The notes beneath the pieces were generated by a model that worked only from the letters and a program-made list of their open reading frames with translations, had not been told where the DNA came from and did not search any database. Below are positions 1 to 6,721 of a stretch of 10,183 bases of DNA, one piece after another; position 1 is the stretch's first letter; the number at the start of each line of letters is the position of its first letter. Source of the DNA: Chloroflexota bacterium (GTDB lineage Bacteria; Chloroflexota; Limnocylindria; Limnocylindrales; CSP1-4); the NCBI GenBank assembly GCA_015661135.1, contig JACVXW010000024.1:1-10183 (forward strand), written 5' to 3'. Position numbers and translations under genes: made by a program.

Positions 1-1
1 C

Positions 2-1159
2 TACGGCTCGCCGTTCGTCCGCGACCTGGACAACGGCCGTCGCTACGGGACGATCGAGGATTTCCGGAACTTCGTGAAGCTGACCTACATGAGCCCCAAC
101 CTCCACCACTCCGGCGGGACCGTCTGCGAGCCGGTGGACGTGCCGGTCAACAAGCGCCACCTCGACATGGTCTATTCCCACATCCGGTACTCGGACAAAC
201 CGTTCATGGGCTCGGTGACCCACCCATCAAGAGCCGCGGACACGGTGGAGCTGGCGAAGATCGCATTCGGCGAAGACTTCGTCCGCGACAACACCGTGAT
301 CCTCAGCCTGATCAACGCGAACTCACCGCTGGTCTGGGATTCGACCATGCTCGGCGCGGCCCGGGTCTATGCCCAGAACAACCAGGCCACCCTGATCACG
401 CCGTTCATCCTGGCCGGGGCGATGTCCCCGGTGACCGTGGCGGGGACCTGCGCCCAGACCCTCGCCGAAGCGCTGGCGGGCATGACGTTCGTGCAGCTGA
501 CCCGGCCCGGCGCGCCGGTCGTCCTCGGCAGCTTCGCAAGCTCGATCTCCATGCAGTCGGGCGCGCCGACGTTCGGGACGCCGGAGCCGGCGCTCGTCCT
601 GTACGTGATGGCCGCCCTGGCGAGACGCCTCGGCGTGCCGTTCCGGTCCGGTGGCAACCTGTGTGCGAGCAAGATCGCCGACGCCCAGGCCGCCTACGAG
701 TCTGCCGCCACCTTCCAGCCGACGATCCTTGCCGGTGTCAACTTCGTGCTCCACGCCGCCGGCTGGCTGGAGGGCGGCCTCGCGATCGGGTACGAGAAGT
801 TCATCCTGGATGCGGACCAGTGCGGGATGGCTGCGGTCTTCGTCAATGGCGTGGACCTGTCCGAGAACGGTCAGGCCCTCGATGCGATCCGCGAGAACGG
901 CCCGGGTCTCCACTTTCTCGGCAACAGCCACACCCTCGCCAACTTCGAGACGGCGTTCTATCGATCCCCGATCGCCGACAACAACTCCTACGAGCAGTGG
1001 CTGGAGGACGGCGGCATGGACGCCGCCCAGCGTGCCAACGCGATCTGGAAGCGGATGCTCCGCGAGTACGAAGCGCCGCCACTGGACGACGCCATCGACG
1101 AGGCGCTGCTCGAGTTCATGGTCAAGCGCAAGGCATCGTTCCCGGACTCGGAGGTCTAG
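2..1159 (+). CDS. MttB-family (trimethylamine/betaine) corrinoid methyltransferase, 5'-truncated
   Basis: The reading frame is open from base 2 with MttB-like sequence before the first in-frame GTG (74), so the gene enters from outside. About 385 residues are present; the family usually has roughly 480-520, so about 100-130 N-terminal residues are missing. Recognisable stretches are LTYMSPNLHHSGGTVCEP near the left edge, SGGNLCASKIADAQAAYE in the middle and AAGWLEGGLAIGYEKFILD after it, all typical of the TIM-barrel MttB superfamily. Family members move a methyl group from trimethylamine or glycine betaine to a corrinoid protein in the cytoplasm. Archaeal MttB reads an internal amber codon as pyrrolysine; here no TAG occurs before the terminal one at 1157-1159, so this is the non-Pyl (MtgB-like) type. 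The substrate cannot be told from sequence. The MetF-like gene 4 bases downstream suggests methyl groups pass to tetrahydrofolate and are then oxidised. Confidence 0.9.
   Translation, partial: YGSPFVRDLDNGRRYGTIEDFRNFVKLTYMSPNLHHSGGTVCEPVDVPVNKRHLDMVYSHIRYSDKPFMGSVTHPSRAADTVELAKIAFGEDFVRDNTVILSLINANSPLVWDSTMLGAARVYAQNNQATLITPFILAGAMSPVTVAGTCAQTLAEALAGMTFVQLTRPGAPVVLGSFASSISMQSGAPTFGTPEPALVLYVMAALARRLGVPFRSGGNLCASKIADAQAAYESAATFQPTILAGVNFVLHAAGWLEGGLAIGYEKFILDADQCGMAAVFVNGVDLSENGQALDAIRENGPGLHFLGNSHTLANFETAFYRSPIADNNSYEQWLEDGGMDAAQRANAIWKRMLREYEAPPLDDAIDEALLEFMVKRKASFPDSEV
1150..1155 (+). promoter_or_regulatory. Shine-Dalgarno of the MetF-like gene
   Basis: GGAGGT lies inside the last codons of the MttB gene, 8 bases before the GTG at 1164. 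It fixes the start of the downstream gene and indicates co-translation on one mRNA. Confidence 0.75.
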
Positions 1160-1163
1160 GTTC

Positions 1164-2054
1164 GTGGCGTTCCTGCGGCGTGCCGGCCCCCGGCGTGGGT
1201 CACGGTTGCCGGCGGCCGAGCGTGCGGCACTCGCGGGTGTGCTCGCGAGCCCGACCTTTGAGCTGATCCCGCTCAAGAACGTCCACGAGCAGGCCGCTGC
1301 CCTGCTGCCGGGTGCCACCGTCTCGGTGACGGCGTCGCCGGCCAAGGGCATCGAGGCCACCGTGGAACTGGCGATCGCCCTGGAGGCGCAGGGTTTCCGC
1401 GCGATACCGCACCTCTCGGCCCGGATGATCCGCAACCGCGCGCACCTTGTCTCCCTCCTCGCTCCGCTGGCAGACGCGGGGATCGACCGCGCCTTCGTGG
1501 TCGGCGGGGACGCGGACGAGCCGGGCGAATTCCTCGACGGACTGTCACTTCTCCGGGCGATGGCGGAGCTGGGCAGCGGCCCGCGCGAGATCGGCGTCCC
1601 GTGCTACCCGCAGGGCCATGCGGACATCCCCGACGACGCGCTCCTGGTCGCGCTCAACGACAAGGCGCCGTTCGCCAGCTACATGACGACGCAACTCTGC
1701 TTCGATCCCCGGGCGATCGGCGCGTTCATCGCCGCGCGCCGGGCGGACGGGATCTCGCTCCCGCTGAAGATCGGAATCCCCGGCGTCGCCGAGATCCCGA
1801 AGCTCATGTCGATCAGCGCCCGGATCGGTGTCCGCGACGCGTCGCGGTTCATCCTCAAGAACACCCGCTTCGTCGGTGAGCTGCTCACCGCCGGCGGCAT
1901 CTACCGCCCGAGCGGCCTGCTCGAGAAGCTGGCGCCGGTCATCGCCGATCCGGCGGCCGGGGTCATCGACCTCCACGTCTATACCTTCAACCAGGTCCCC
2001 GCCACGGAGGCCTGGCGACGGGAGTACCTCGGCGCACTCGTGGATCCGGCGTGA
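1164..2054 (+). CDS. MetF-like methylenetetrahydrofolate reductase family protein
   Basis: A 296-residue protein starting at GTG behind a strong SD. MTHFR-family blocks appear in order: FELIPLK (32-38, in place of the usual EFFPPK), SVTASPAKG (54-62), PHLSARMI (82-89), VVGGD (112-116, position of the canonical LRGD), GVPCYPQGH (144-152, canonical GYPEGH), KAPFASYMTTQLCFD (167-181) and IGIPGVAEIPKL. These mark an FAD-binding TIM barrel interconverting 5-methyl- and 5,10-methylene-tetrahydrofolate. The divergent motifs place it outside the classic methionine-pathway MetF. Its position 4 bases after an MttB homologue suggests it works in the oxidative direction on methyl groups released by demethylation; that role is inference. 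Reading the same frame further upstream of 1164 (open from 651) gives Arg/Ser/Pro-rich nonsense inside the MttB gene, so GTG 1164 is preferred. Confidence 0.87.
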   Translation: MAFLRRAGPRRGSRLPAAERAALAGVLASPTFELIPLKNVHEQAAALLPGATVSVTASPAKGIEATVELAIALEAQGFRAIPHLSARMIRNRAHLVSLLAPLADAGIDRAFVVGGDADEPGEFLDGLSLLRAMAELGSGPREIGVPCYPQGHADIPDDALLVALNDKAPFASYMTTQLCFDPRAIGAFIAARRADGISLPLKIGIPGVAEIPKLMSISARIGVRDASRFILKNTRFVGELLTAGGIYRPSGLLEKLAPVIADPAAGVIDLHVYTFNQVPATEAWRREYLGALVDPA

Positions 2055-2070
2055 CGCGCGCGGTCCGGGA

Positions 2071-2517
2071 GTGACGCCCACCCAGCGAGGCCTCCGCGAT
2101 TCCCTGGCCGGAGCTCCGGCCAGGGCGGCTGCGCTGGCCGCGGCTGCCGCCCGCTCGCCGGATCTGCCCCCGGCGCCCGGCGAATGGTCGGCGCGCGAGG
2201 TCGTCCTCCATCTCGCGGCGGTGGACGAAGAGGTCTGGCACCCTCGCCTCGACGCGCTCGTCGCCGACGCGTTTCCCCACTGGGCGTGGGTGGAACCCGG
2301 GCCGTGGGCCGGCGCCGGCGGCGAGACGTTTGCCGGCGCCGTGGCAGTGTTCGGCGAACGGCGCGCGGCCACGATCGCCCGACTTGACGCCCTCGACTAC
2401 GCGGGCTGGGCAAAGGTCGGCCGCCATGAGACGTTCGGCCTCCTCGACGTCGCAGCCCTCCTCCAGATTGCCCTCGACCACGACGAGGAACACCTGGCGC
2501 AGATCGCCGCAGGGTAG
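2071..2517 (+). CDS. DinB-like small helical-bundle protein
   Basis: A 148-residue protein beginning at GTG, 16 bases after the MetF-like stop with only a weak purine stretch before it. The pattern matches the DinB/YfiT superfamily: an N-terminal helix, then P-x-x-GEWSAREVVLHLAAVDEEV with His47, and near the C-terminus DHDEEHLAQI with His137 and His141. These three His would form the metal site of the four-helix bundle. Family members include thiol transferases (bacillithiol, mycothiol) and damage-induced proteins of unknown function; the substrate cannot be predicted. Spacing suggests it is the last gene of the MttB-MetF transcription unit. Whether it has a role in that pathway is unknown. 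Confidence 0.8.
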   Translation: MTPTQRGLRDSLAGAPARAAALAAAAARSPDLPPAPGEWSAREVVLHLAAVDEEVWHPRLDALVADAFPHWAWVEPGPWAGAGGETFAGAVAVFGERRAATIARLDALDYAGWAKVGRHETFGLLDVAALLQIALDHDEEHLAQIAAG

Positions 2518-2567
2518 CGGCGGCCCGCGGAGGGGATCCCGCCCCGCCGACATGGCCCGCCCCGTGG

Positions 2568-2603
2568 CTCATGCCAGATACGCATGGCATGAGTGTTAGG
2601 CGC
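2568..2603. repeat. Hairpin and copy A of an ATACGCATG-type intergenic repeat
   Basis: CTCATGCCA (2568-2576) and TGGCATGAG (2585-2593) are perfect 9-bp inverted arms around an 8-base loop. Bases 2573-2603 also align without gaps to 2709-2739 (23 of 31 identical). The shared core is ATACGCATG followed by SCAKGAGT and a terminal GGCGC. It may act as a terminator or processing signal behind the DinB-like gene, or be a copy of a genome-wide repeat. No T-tract follows. Confidence 0.6.
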
Positions 2604-2653
2604 GGTTTTGCGGCCTTCCGACACGCCGGTGCCGCGCCAGCCGGGTCCGCTGA

Positions 2654-2665
2654 ACTCAATTGAGT
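2654..2665. promoter_or_regulatory. 12-bp perfect palindrome, possible operator
   Basis: ACTCAATTGAGT is a perfect palindrome with an AT-rich centre, standing out in DNA otherwise above 70% GC. It lies 239 bp before the DUF885 start. Size and symmetry suit a dimeric repressor, but no regulator gene is adjacent and a chance match is possible. Confidence 0.25.
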
Positions 2666-2708
2666 GCCCTCGTTGACGGCGGGACCCCTCCTCGGGCGCC
2701 CGCGGCCC

Positions 2709-2739
2709 GCCCAATACGCATGCCAGGAGTAAATGGCGC
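2709..2739. repeat. Copy B of the ATACGCATG-type intergenic repeat
   Basis: Ungapped partner of 2573-2603 with 8 mismatches. Like copy A it has GCCA and TGGC arms separated by 8 bases (GGAGTAAA here), although the longer stem is lost. Confidence 0.5.
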
Positions 2740-2787
2740 AATGCCCGCCGCCCGCCCGCGCCCGCCCGCCGCCATGCCGGGCGCCTT

Positions 2788-2857
2788 GCCGCGCCGGAAC
2801 GCTCGCCGCCGCGCCGGAACGCTCGCCGCCGCGCCGGAACGCTCGCCGCCGCGCCGG
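2788..2857. repeat. 20-bp tandem repeat, about 3.5 copies
   Basis: The unit GCGCCGGAACGCTCGCCGCC is present in three identical copies at 2791-2810, 2811-2830 and 2831-2850. A partial fourth (GCGCCGG) and a leading GCC flank them. The array ends 46 bp before the DUF885 start codon. Perfect identity suggests recent slippage expansion. 20 bp is close to two helical turns, so equal sites would face the same side of the DNA. Confidence 0.9.
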
Positions 2858-2893
2858 CCGCTCGGGTAGGCTCGGACCGACAGCAAGGATTCC

Positions 2894-2900
2894 GAGGGAG
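2894..2900 (+). promoter_or_regulatory. Shine-Dalgarno of the DUF885 gene
   Basis: GAGGGAG ends 3 bases before ATG 2904. It supports this start over the upstream in-frame codons, which would translate the tandem repeat. Confidence 0.6.
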
Positions 2901-2903
2901 ACG

Positions 2904-4601
2904 ATGCCGACCATCAGCGAGATCTCCAGCCGCTATATCGACGAAGTCGCGGCACTCGATCCAGTTCGAGGCGAACGCTGGGGGGTCGCGTCCGACCCCA
3001 CCCGCCTGACCGACTACTCGCCGGCCGGCTTCGAGGCGCTCCGCGCGCTCCTCCAGCGGACACTCGACAGCCTCGCCGTCGCGGACGCGCCCGGCGACCA
3101 GGCGGAGCGTCTCGGCGCCGGTTTCCTCGCGGACGCGATCGGCGGCGAGCTGGGCGTCCTCGAGGTCGGCGAGCGGGAGCGGATGCTAAGCAACATCGTC
3201 GGACCGCCCGCGAGCACGCGGTCCGTCTTCGACCTGATGGACCGCTCCACCCCCGAGGGCTGGGCGAACATCGGCGCCCGCCTCCGCGCCGTGCCCGCGG
3301 CAATGGCCGGTTACCGCGCGTCGCTGGAACTCGGCCTCGCCAACGGTCGGCCGGCCGCGCGACGCCAGGCGATCGTCGTTGCCGATCAATGCGCCACGTG
3401 GGCGGGGAGTGGCGACGGCGGCTGGTTCGCCACTTTCGTCCAGGGCGCCGCCGCGACGCCTGGCGTCGATGACCGCCTTCGTGCCGAACTTGGCCTCGCC
3501 GCGCGCGACGCGGGCAACGCCTACGGCGGCCTCTCGACATGGCTCCGGCACGAGTACGCGCCGCGCGCCACCGAGTTGGACGCATCGGGCGACGAGCGCT
3601 ACCAGGCCTGGGCGCGATACCTGCTCGGCACGGACCTGGACCTGGAAGAGGCATATCAGTGGGGCTGGGAGGAACTGGCTCGCCTCGAGACGGAGAAGGC
3701 GAAGGAGTGCGCAAAGATCCTCCCCGGCGCCTCGTTCCTGGCGGTCCGCGAGCTGCTCATCACGGATCCAGCGCGCTGCGTCCACGGCGTCGACGCGTAT
3801 CGGGACTGGCTCCAGGCGATGACGGATGAGGCGATCGATGGCCTCGACGGCCGAGAATTCGACATCCACGCCTCGATCCGCCGTTGCGACGTCCGGATCC
3901 CTCCCGAGGGGAGCGCCGCGGCCGCCTACTACACGTCTCCCTCCGAGGACCTCAGCCGGCCCGGGCAGACCTGGTTCCCCACGGTCGGGCGGACCCGCTT
4001 TCCGATGTGGGACGAGGTCAGCACCGTCTACCACGAGGCGGTACCGGGCCACCACCTCCAGGGGGCGACGATCCGGCTGGTGCCAATGACACGGGCCCAG
4101 AAGCTCGGGTTCGTGTCAGCACACGGAGAGGGCTGGGCGCTCTACTCCGAGCGCCTGATGGACGAGCTCGGCTGGTTCCGGACCCCGGACACGCGCCTCG
4201 GGTTCCTGTGCGCCCATGCGTTCCGGGCCGCGCGCGTGGTCGCCGACATCGGGCTGCACACCGATCGTCCCATCCCGGCTGCCGCGGCCGCGCTCTTTCC
4301 GGGCTGGGACGGGCAAGCCGGTGCGGCCTGGACCTATGACGGGGCCATCGACTTCATCGTCCGTGCCGGCGGCATGGACCACGACAAGGCCGAGTCCGAG
4401 GTACTCCGGTACCTCTCCTGGCCGAGCCAGGCCACCGCCTACAAGCTCGGTGAGCGCACCTGGCTCGCCGGACGCCAGGCGGCGAAGTCCGCGGCCGCGG
4501 CCGACGGGCGCGAATTCGACCGCAAGGGCTGGCACGCTCGAGCCCTCGCCCTCGGACCGCTGGGCCTGCGCCGGCTCGGTCTCGAGCTCGCCCGCCTCTG
4601 A
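2904..4601 (+). CDS. DUF885 family zinc-metallopeptidase-like protein
   Basis: A 565-residue protein, full length for the DUF885 family (Pfam PF05960, about 550-600 residues). Its signature is YHEAVPGHHLQ: His377, Glu378, His383 and His384 resemble an HExxxGHH metal site. It is followed by SAHGEGWALYSE (His407, Glu409), where the glutamate would be a third ligand in a gluzincin-like fold. Upstream, YYTSPSEDLSRPGQTWFPT and DEVSTVYHEA are also typical. There is no signal peptide or membrane segment, so it should be cytoplasmic. The activity of the family is poorly defined; peptidase function is inferred from the motif. It stands alone, with a repeat-filled gap upstream and a dispersed repeat downstream, and is likely monocistronic. 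All expected motif residues are intact. Confidence 0.88.
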   Translation: MPTISEISSRYIDEVAALDPVRGERWGVASDPTRLTDYSPAGFEALRALLQRTLDSLAVADAPGDQAERLGAGFLADAIGGELGVLEVGERERMLSNIVGPPASTRSVFDLMDRSTPEGWANIGARLRAVPAAMAGYRASLELGLANGRPAARRQAIVVADQCATWAGSGDGGWFATFVQGAAATPGVDDRLRAELGLAARDAGNAYGGLSTWLRHEYAPRATELDASGDERYQAWARYLLGTDLDLEEAYQWGWEELARLETEKAKECAKILPGASFLAVRELLITDPARCVHGVDAYRDWLQAMTDEAIDGLDGREFDIHASIRRCDVRIPPEGSAAAAYYTSPSEDLSRPGQTWFPTVGRTRFPMWDEVSTVYHEAVPGHHLQGATIRLVPMTRAQKLGFVSAHGEGWALYSERLMDELGWFRTPDTRLGFLCAHAFRAARVVADIGLHTDRPIPAAAAALFPGWDGQAGAAWTYDGAIDFIVRAGGMDHDKAESEVLRYLSWPSQATAYKLGERTWLAGRQAAKSAAAADGREFDRKGWHARALALGPLGLRRLGLELARL

Positions 4602-4641
4602 TCGCCCGCCCCGCCGTCCGGCCGATATGGCGACCTGGCGA

Positions 4642-4726
4642 GTCCGGTGCCTCGGCGCACCTGAACCTTCCGCCGACCGGCACCCGGGACCATTTCGTGT
4701 GCTCCGTCCGAAACATTGAGGCGCAT
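4642..4726. repeat. 85-bp dispersed repeat, copy 1
   Basis: Aligns without gaps to 10023-10107, same orientation, 75 of 85 identical. The left end forms a hairpin, GGTGC-CTCGGC-GCACC. The middle contains CACCCGGGACCATTTC and the right end AACATTGAGGCGCAT. Flanking bases are unrelated between copies, so the ends are sharp. It sits 40 bp after the DUF885 stop. The minus strand reads a short open frame containing EMVPGAGRR, a translation that looks like a by-product of a repeat, not a gene. Confidence 0.85.
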
Positions 4727-4790
4727 CACTCGCTCAAGCTACTGACGGCAGCGCACAGGGCGGGCCAACGGCAGGGAGGAATCGACCCGG

Positions 4791-5141
4791 ATGGACAAGG
4801 AATCCACGACGACACGGACCAGGCGTCGTATCGCGGTCCTGATCGGCAGCCTGATGATCCTTGCGCTGGTCGTCGCCCCGGCACTGGCAGGCCAGCGAAT
4901 CTCGGTCGCGGACTCCCCGCGCCAGGCGCTGCCGGCCGCCGAGCTCAACGGAGCTGACGCGGACGAGGCGGGCGAGCTCGAGTCGCTGCTCCAGGCTGAG
5001 GATGGCGACCAGGACGAAGACGCGCAGGGCGAAGACACCGACGACGCCGACGAGAACGACACCGATGACGCAGAAGAGAGCGACACGGACGACGGGGACG
5101 CGAGCGACAGCGACGACGAGTCCAGCGAGACGGACGACTGA
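4791..5141 (+). CDS. Small secreted protein with an acidic, disordered tail
   Basis: A 116-residue protein behind a good SD (AGGGAGGA, 10 bases before ATG). Residues 1-13 are basic (RTRRR), about 14-30 form a hydrophobic helix (IAVLIGSLMILALVVAP), and APALA-GQ fits signal peptidase I cleavage after Ala33. The mature part has no Lys or Arg after Arg44. From residue 71 to the end, 27 of 46 residues are Asp or Glu, mixed with Ser, Thr and Gly, so it should be disordered and strongly negative. No domain is recognised. Such tails can bind calcium or other cations or mediate surface charge, but this is inference. There is no LPxTG or lipobox cysteine; the helix could instead stay as a membrane anchor. 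A terminator-like hairpin follows 24 bp after the stop. Confidence 0.72.
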   Translation: MDKESTTTRTRRRIAVLIGSLMILALVVAPALAGQRISVADSPRQALPAAELNGADADEAGELESLLQAEDGDQDEDAQGEDTDDADENDTDDAEESDTDDGDASDSDDESSETDD

Positions 5142-5165
5142 TCGTCGCGCCCCAACGCGGCACCT

Positions 5166-5193
5166 CGACGCCGGGCCGAACAGCCCGGCGTCG
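5166..5193. terminator. Strong GC hairpin behind the acidic secreted protein
   Basis: CGACGCCGGGC (5166-5176) and GCCCGGCGTCG (5183-5193) pair perfectly over 11 bp around the loop CGAACA. No U-tract follows, as is common in high-GC genomes. It separates the acidic-protein gene from the next. Confidence 0.7.
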
Positions 5194-5242
5194 TCGATTC
5201 CCGGCTCGGCCGGCACGCGCCCTCGAGTGTCACAATGGCCCC

Positions 5243-5704
5243 ATGGACCGACAGCCGCAGCTTGACCGCTACCGCTCCGCGCTGACCGACCTCGATGACG
5301 CCCTCGCCGGCGCCACGGACGCCGACATGGACCGACCCCAGCCGGCCGGGGGCTGGACGGCCCGGCAAATCGTCCACCACCTCGCCGACAGCGAATCCAT
5401 GGCGTACATCCGTCTGCGTCGTCTGATCGCGGATGACCGGCCGGTCATCCAGGGCTACGACGAGCCGGAATGGGCGCGCCGGCTGCACTACGACCGGCCG
5501 ATCGAGGCCTCGCGCGCCGTCGTCCGGGCCGTCCGGACGGCCAGCCTGCAACTCCTGGAGTCACTCACCGCGGACGAGTGGGCGAGATCCGGTTCGCACA
5601 GCGAGTCCGGCGCCTACTCCGTCGAGGAGTGGTTCGAGATCTATTCGGGCCACACCCACGATCACGCCGACCAGATTCGCAAGGCCCGTCGCGGCGAAGC
5701 CTGA
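5243..5704 (+). CDS. DinB-like protein (YfiT-type metal-binding fold)
   Basis: A 153-residue DinB-superfamily protein. Family marks are PAGGWTARQIVHHLADSE (His45/His46) and the C-terminal GHTHDHADQI with His137 and His141 in HxxxH spacing, giving the expected three-His metal centre of a four-helix bundle. Related proteins (YfiT, bacillithiol or mycothiol transferases) act on low-molecular-weight thiols, and others are uncharacterised, so no substrate is assigned. It shares motif positions with the DinB-like protein at 2071-2517 but the sequences differ widely; they are not recent duplicates. No SD precedes ATG 5243. CACAAT at 5231-5236 could be a -10 giving a leaderless transcript, without a clear -35. 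It converges on the minus-strand oxidoreductase gene with 23 bp between the stop codons. Confidence 0.82.
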   Translation: MDRQPQLDRYRSALTDLDDALAGATDADMDRPQPAGGWTARQIVHHLADSESMAYIRLRRLIADDRPVIQGYDEPEWARRLHYDRPIEASRAVVRAVRTASLQLLESLTADEWARSGSHSESGAYSVEEWFEIYSGHTHDHADQIRKARRGEA

Positions 5705-5733
5705 CGCGAGCCGGCGGGTGCGTCGACTCAGGC
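5699..5733. terminator. Possible bidirectional terminator between convergent genes
   Basis: GCCTGA (5699-5704) and TCAGGC (5728-5733) are perfect inverted arms that contain the stop codons of both converging genes. Inside, GACGC (5703-5707) can pair with GCGTC (5720-5724) as an alternative stem. Weak, but placed where a shared terminator is needed. Confidence 0.35.
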
Positions 5734-6690
5734 CCGCTGGTCGTGCCCGACCGTCAGGACGACATTCCCGGTCTTCTGCCCGGTCTCGACGTACCTGGTC
5801 GCCTCGATCACCTGCTCCAGCGGGTACCGTCGGTCGATGACCGCCCGGTACCTCCCGGCCTCGATCAACTCCTTGACGAAGCGGACGTCCTGCCTCGAGT
5901 ATCTGGTGATCCCGAGCGTGACCGACTTCTTCCAGATCCACCGGACCAGGGGGGCGAGGAGCAGGTTGCGCAACCCATCGGTTCCAACGTATGTCCCGCC
6001 CGGCTTCAGTGAACCTCGGCACCGCCAGAACGAGAGCTTGCCGACCGCGTCGAGGATGATCTCGTACGTCTCGCCGCGCTTCGTGAAGTCGGCCTGCGTG
6101 TAGTCGATGACCCGGTCGGCTCCGAGCGAACGCACGAGCCCATCGCTCGTCGTGCTGCACACCGCGGTGACGTCGAGGCCGTAGTAGCTGGCCAGCTGCA
6201 CGGCCGCGGTGCCAACCGATCCGGAGGCGCCGTAGACGAGGATGCTCTGCCCCGCGCGCAGGTCTGCTTTCCGGAGACAGGCCAGGGCCAGTGCAGCTCC
6301 GTCGCAGACGGCGGCCGCCTCATCGAAGCTCATGCCGGTCGGCATGTGGGCCAGCGGTGCGGTCTCCCGGATGCAGACGAACTCTGCGTGGGCGCCGAAG
6401 CCCTTGACGCCGAAGACGCGGTCGCCCACGCGAAACTCGGTGACGGCCGCGCCGACAGCCTCGACCTCACCGGCCAGCTCAAACCCGAGGATCTTCCGCT
6501 TCGGGCGGAGGAGACCGGTGAAGAGCCGGCTGAAGACGTAGTCGGCGCTGCGAAGCCCGCAGTCGGTCCGCGTGACCGTCGTGGCGTGGATCCGGACGAG
6601 GACCTCATCGTTCCCGGGTGTGGGCCGCTCGACCTCCACGAGTCGCAGAACGTCCGGACCCCCGTACCGGTCGTGGACGACAGCTCGCAT
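5728..6690 (-). CDS. Zinc-free MDR oxidoreductase, paralogue C (quinone-oxidoreductase/alcohol-dehydrogenase type)
   Basis: A 320-residue medium-chain dehydrogenase/reductase. Residues 1-95 form the GroES-like domain (MRAVVHDRYGGPDVL, ELAGEVEAVG, FRVGDRVFG), and YGASGSVG (153-160) is the nucleotide-binding loop of the Rossmann domain. The catalytic-zinc signature (GHE with Cys ligands) and the structural four-Cys lobe are absent, as in quinone-oxidoreductase-type members. NAD(P)H-dependent reduction of a quinone or enone is the likely class of reaction; the substrate is unknown. The start at 6690 matches the family N-terminus MRAVV and gives 31 bp to the preceding stop; an upstream ATG at 6753 would overlap the previous gene and add a non-homologous leader. 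It has no clear SD. It is the last gene of the operon and closely resembles paralogue A (shared IHATTVTxTD, ELAGEVEAVGAAV, LVRSLGAD). Confidence 0.87.
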   Translation of the reverse strand: MRAVVHDRYGGPDVLRLVEVERPTPGNDEVLVRIHATTVTRTDCGLRSADYVFSRLFTGLLRPKRKILGFELAGEVEAVGAAVTEFRVGDRVFGVKGFGAHAEFVCIRETAPLAHMPTGMSFDEAAAVCDGAALALACLRKADLRAGQSILVYGASGSVGTAAVQLASYYGLDVTAVCSTTSDGLVRSLGADRVIDYTQADFTKRGETYEIILDAVGKLSFWRCRGSLKPGGTYVGTDGLRNLLLAPLVRWIWKKSVTLGITRYSRQDVRFVKELIEAGRYRAVIDRRYPLEQVIEATRYVETGQKTGNVVLTVGHDQRA

Positions 6691-6721
6691 CTTCTGGGCC
6701 GGTGCAGGTGCCGCCGGGACC

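Larger units (their letters stand above)
2518..2903. other. Repeat-rich intergenic region
   Basis: These 386 bases carry no convincing gene. They hold a hairpin (2568-2593), a perfect palindrome (2654-2665), a second copy of the hairpin-associated motif (2709-2739) and a 20-bp tandem repeat (2788-2857), all listed separately. Frames open across the repeats give only Arg/Pro/Ala-rich low-complexity translations. TAGGCT at 2867-2872 could be a -10 element for the next gene, but no matching -35 is visible. Confidence 0.7.

Noticed and set aside
1157..1266. Read-through of the MttB terminal TAG as pyrrolysine
   Set aside because: The downstream frame stops after about 33 residues of non-MttB sequence, and the protein already ends at the normal family C-terminus. 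The next gene has its own SD here.
323..1435. Long minus-strand open frame opposite MttB and MetF
   Set aside because: Arg/Ala/Gly-rich translation with no motif. It lies opposite two well-supported genes and is explained by high GC content.
2788..2857. CRISPR array
   Set aside because: The 20-bp units are directly adjacent with no spacers, and no cas genes are present.
2914..4055. Minus-strand open frames opposite the DUF885 gene
   Set aside because: The plus strand carries the complete DUF885 signature. The antisense translations are Arg/Pro-rich and featureless.
4439..4729. Minus-strand ORF containing EMVPGAGRR, and its counterpart at 9991-10176
   Set aside because: Similarity is confined to the 85-bp repeat and the remaining parts are unrelated. 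Substitutions do not favour third codon positions, so they are repeat by-products.
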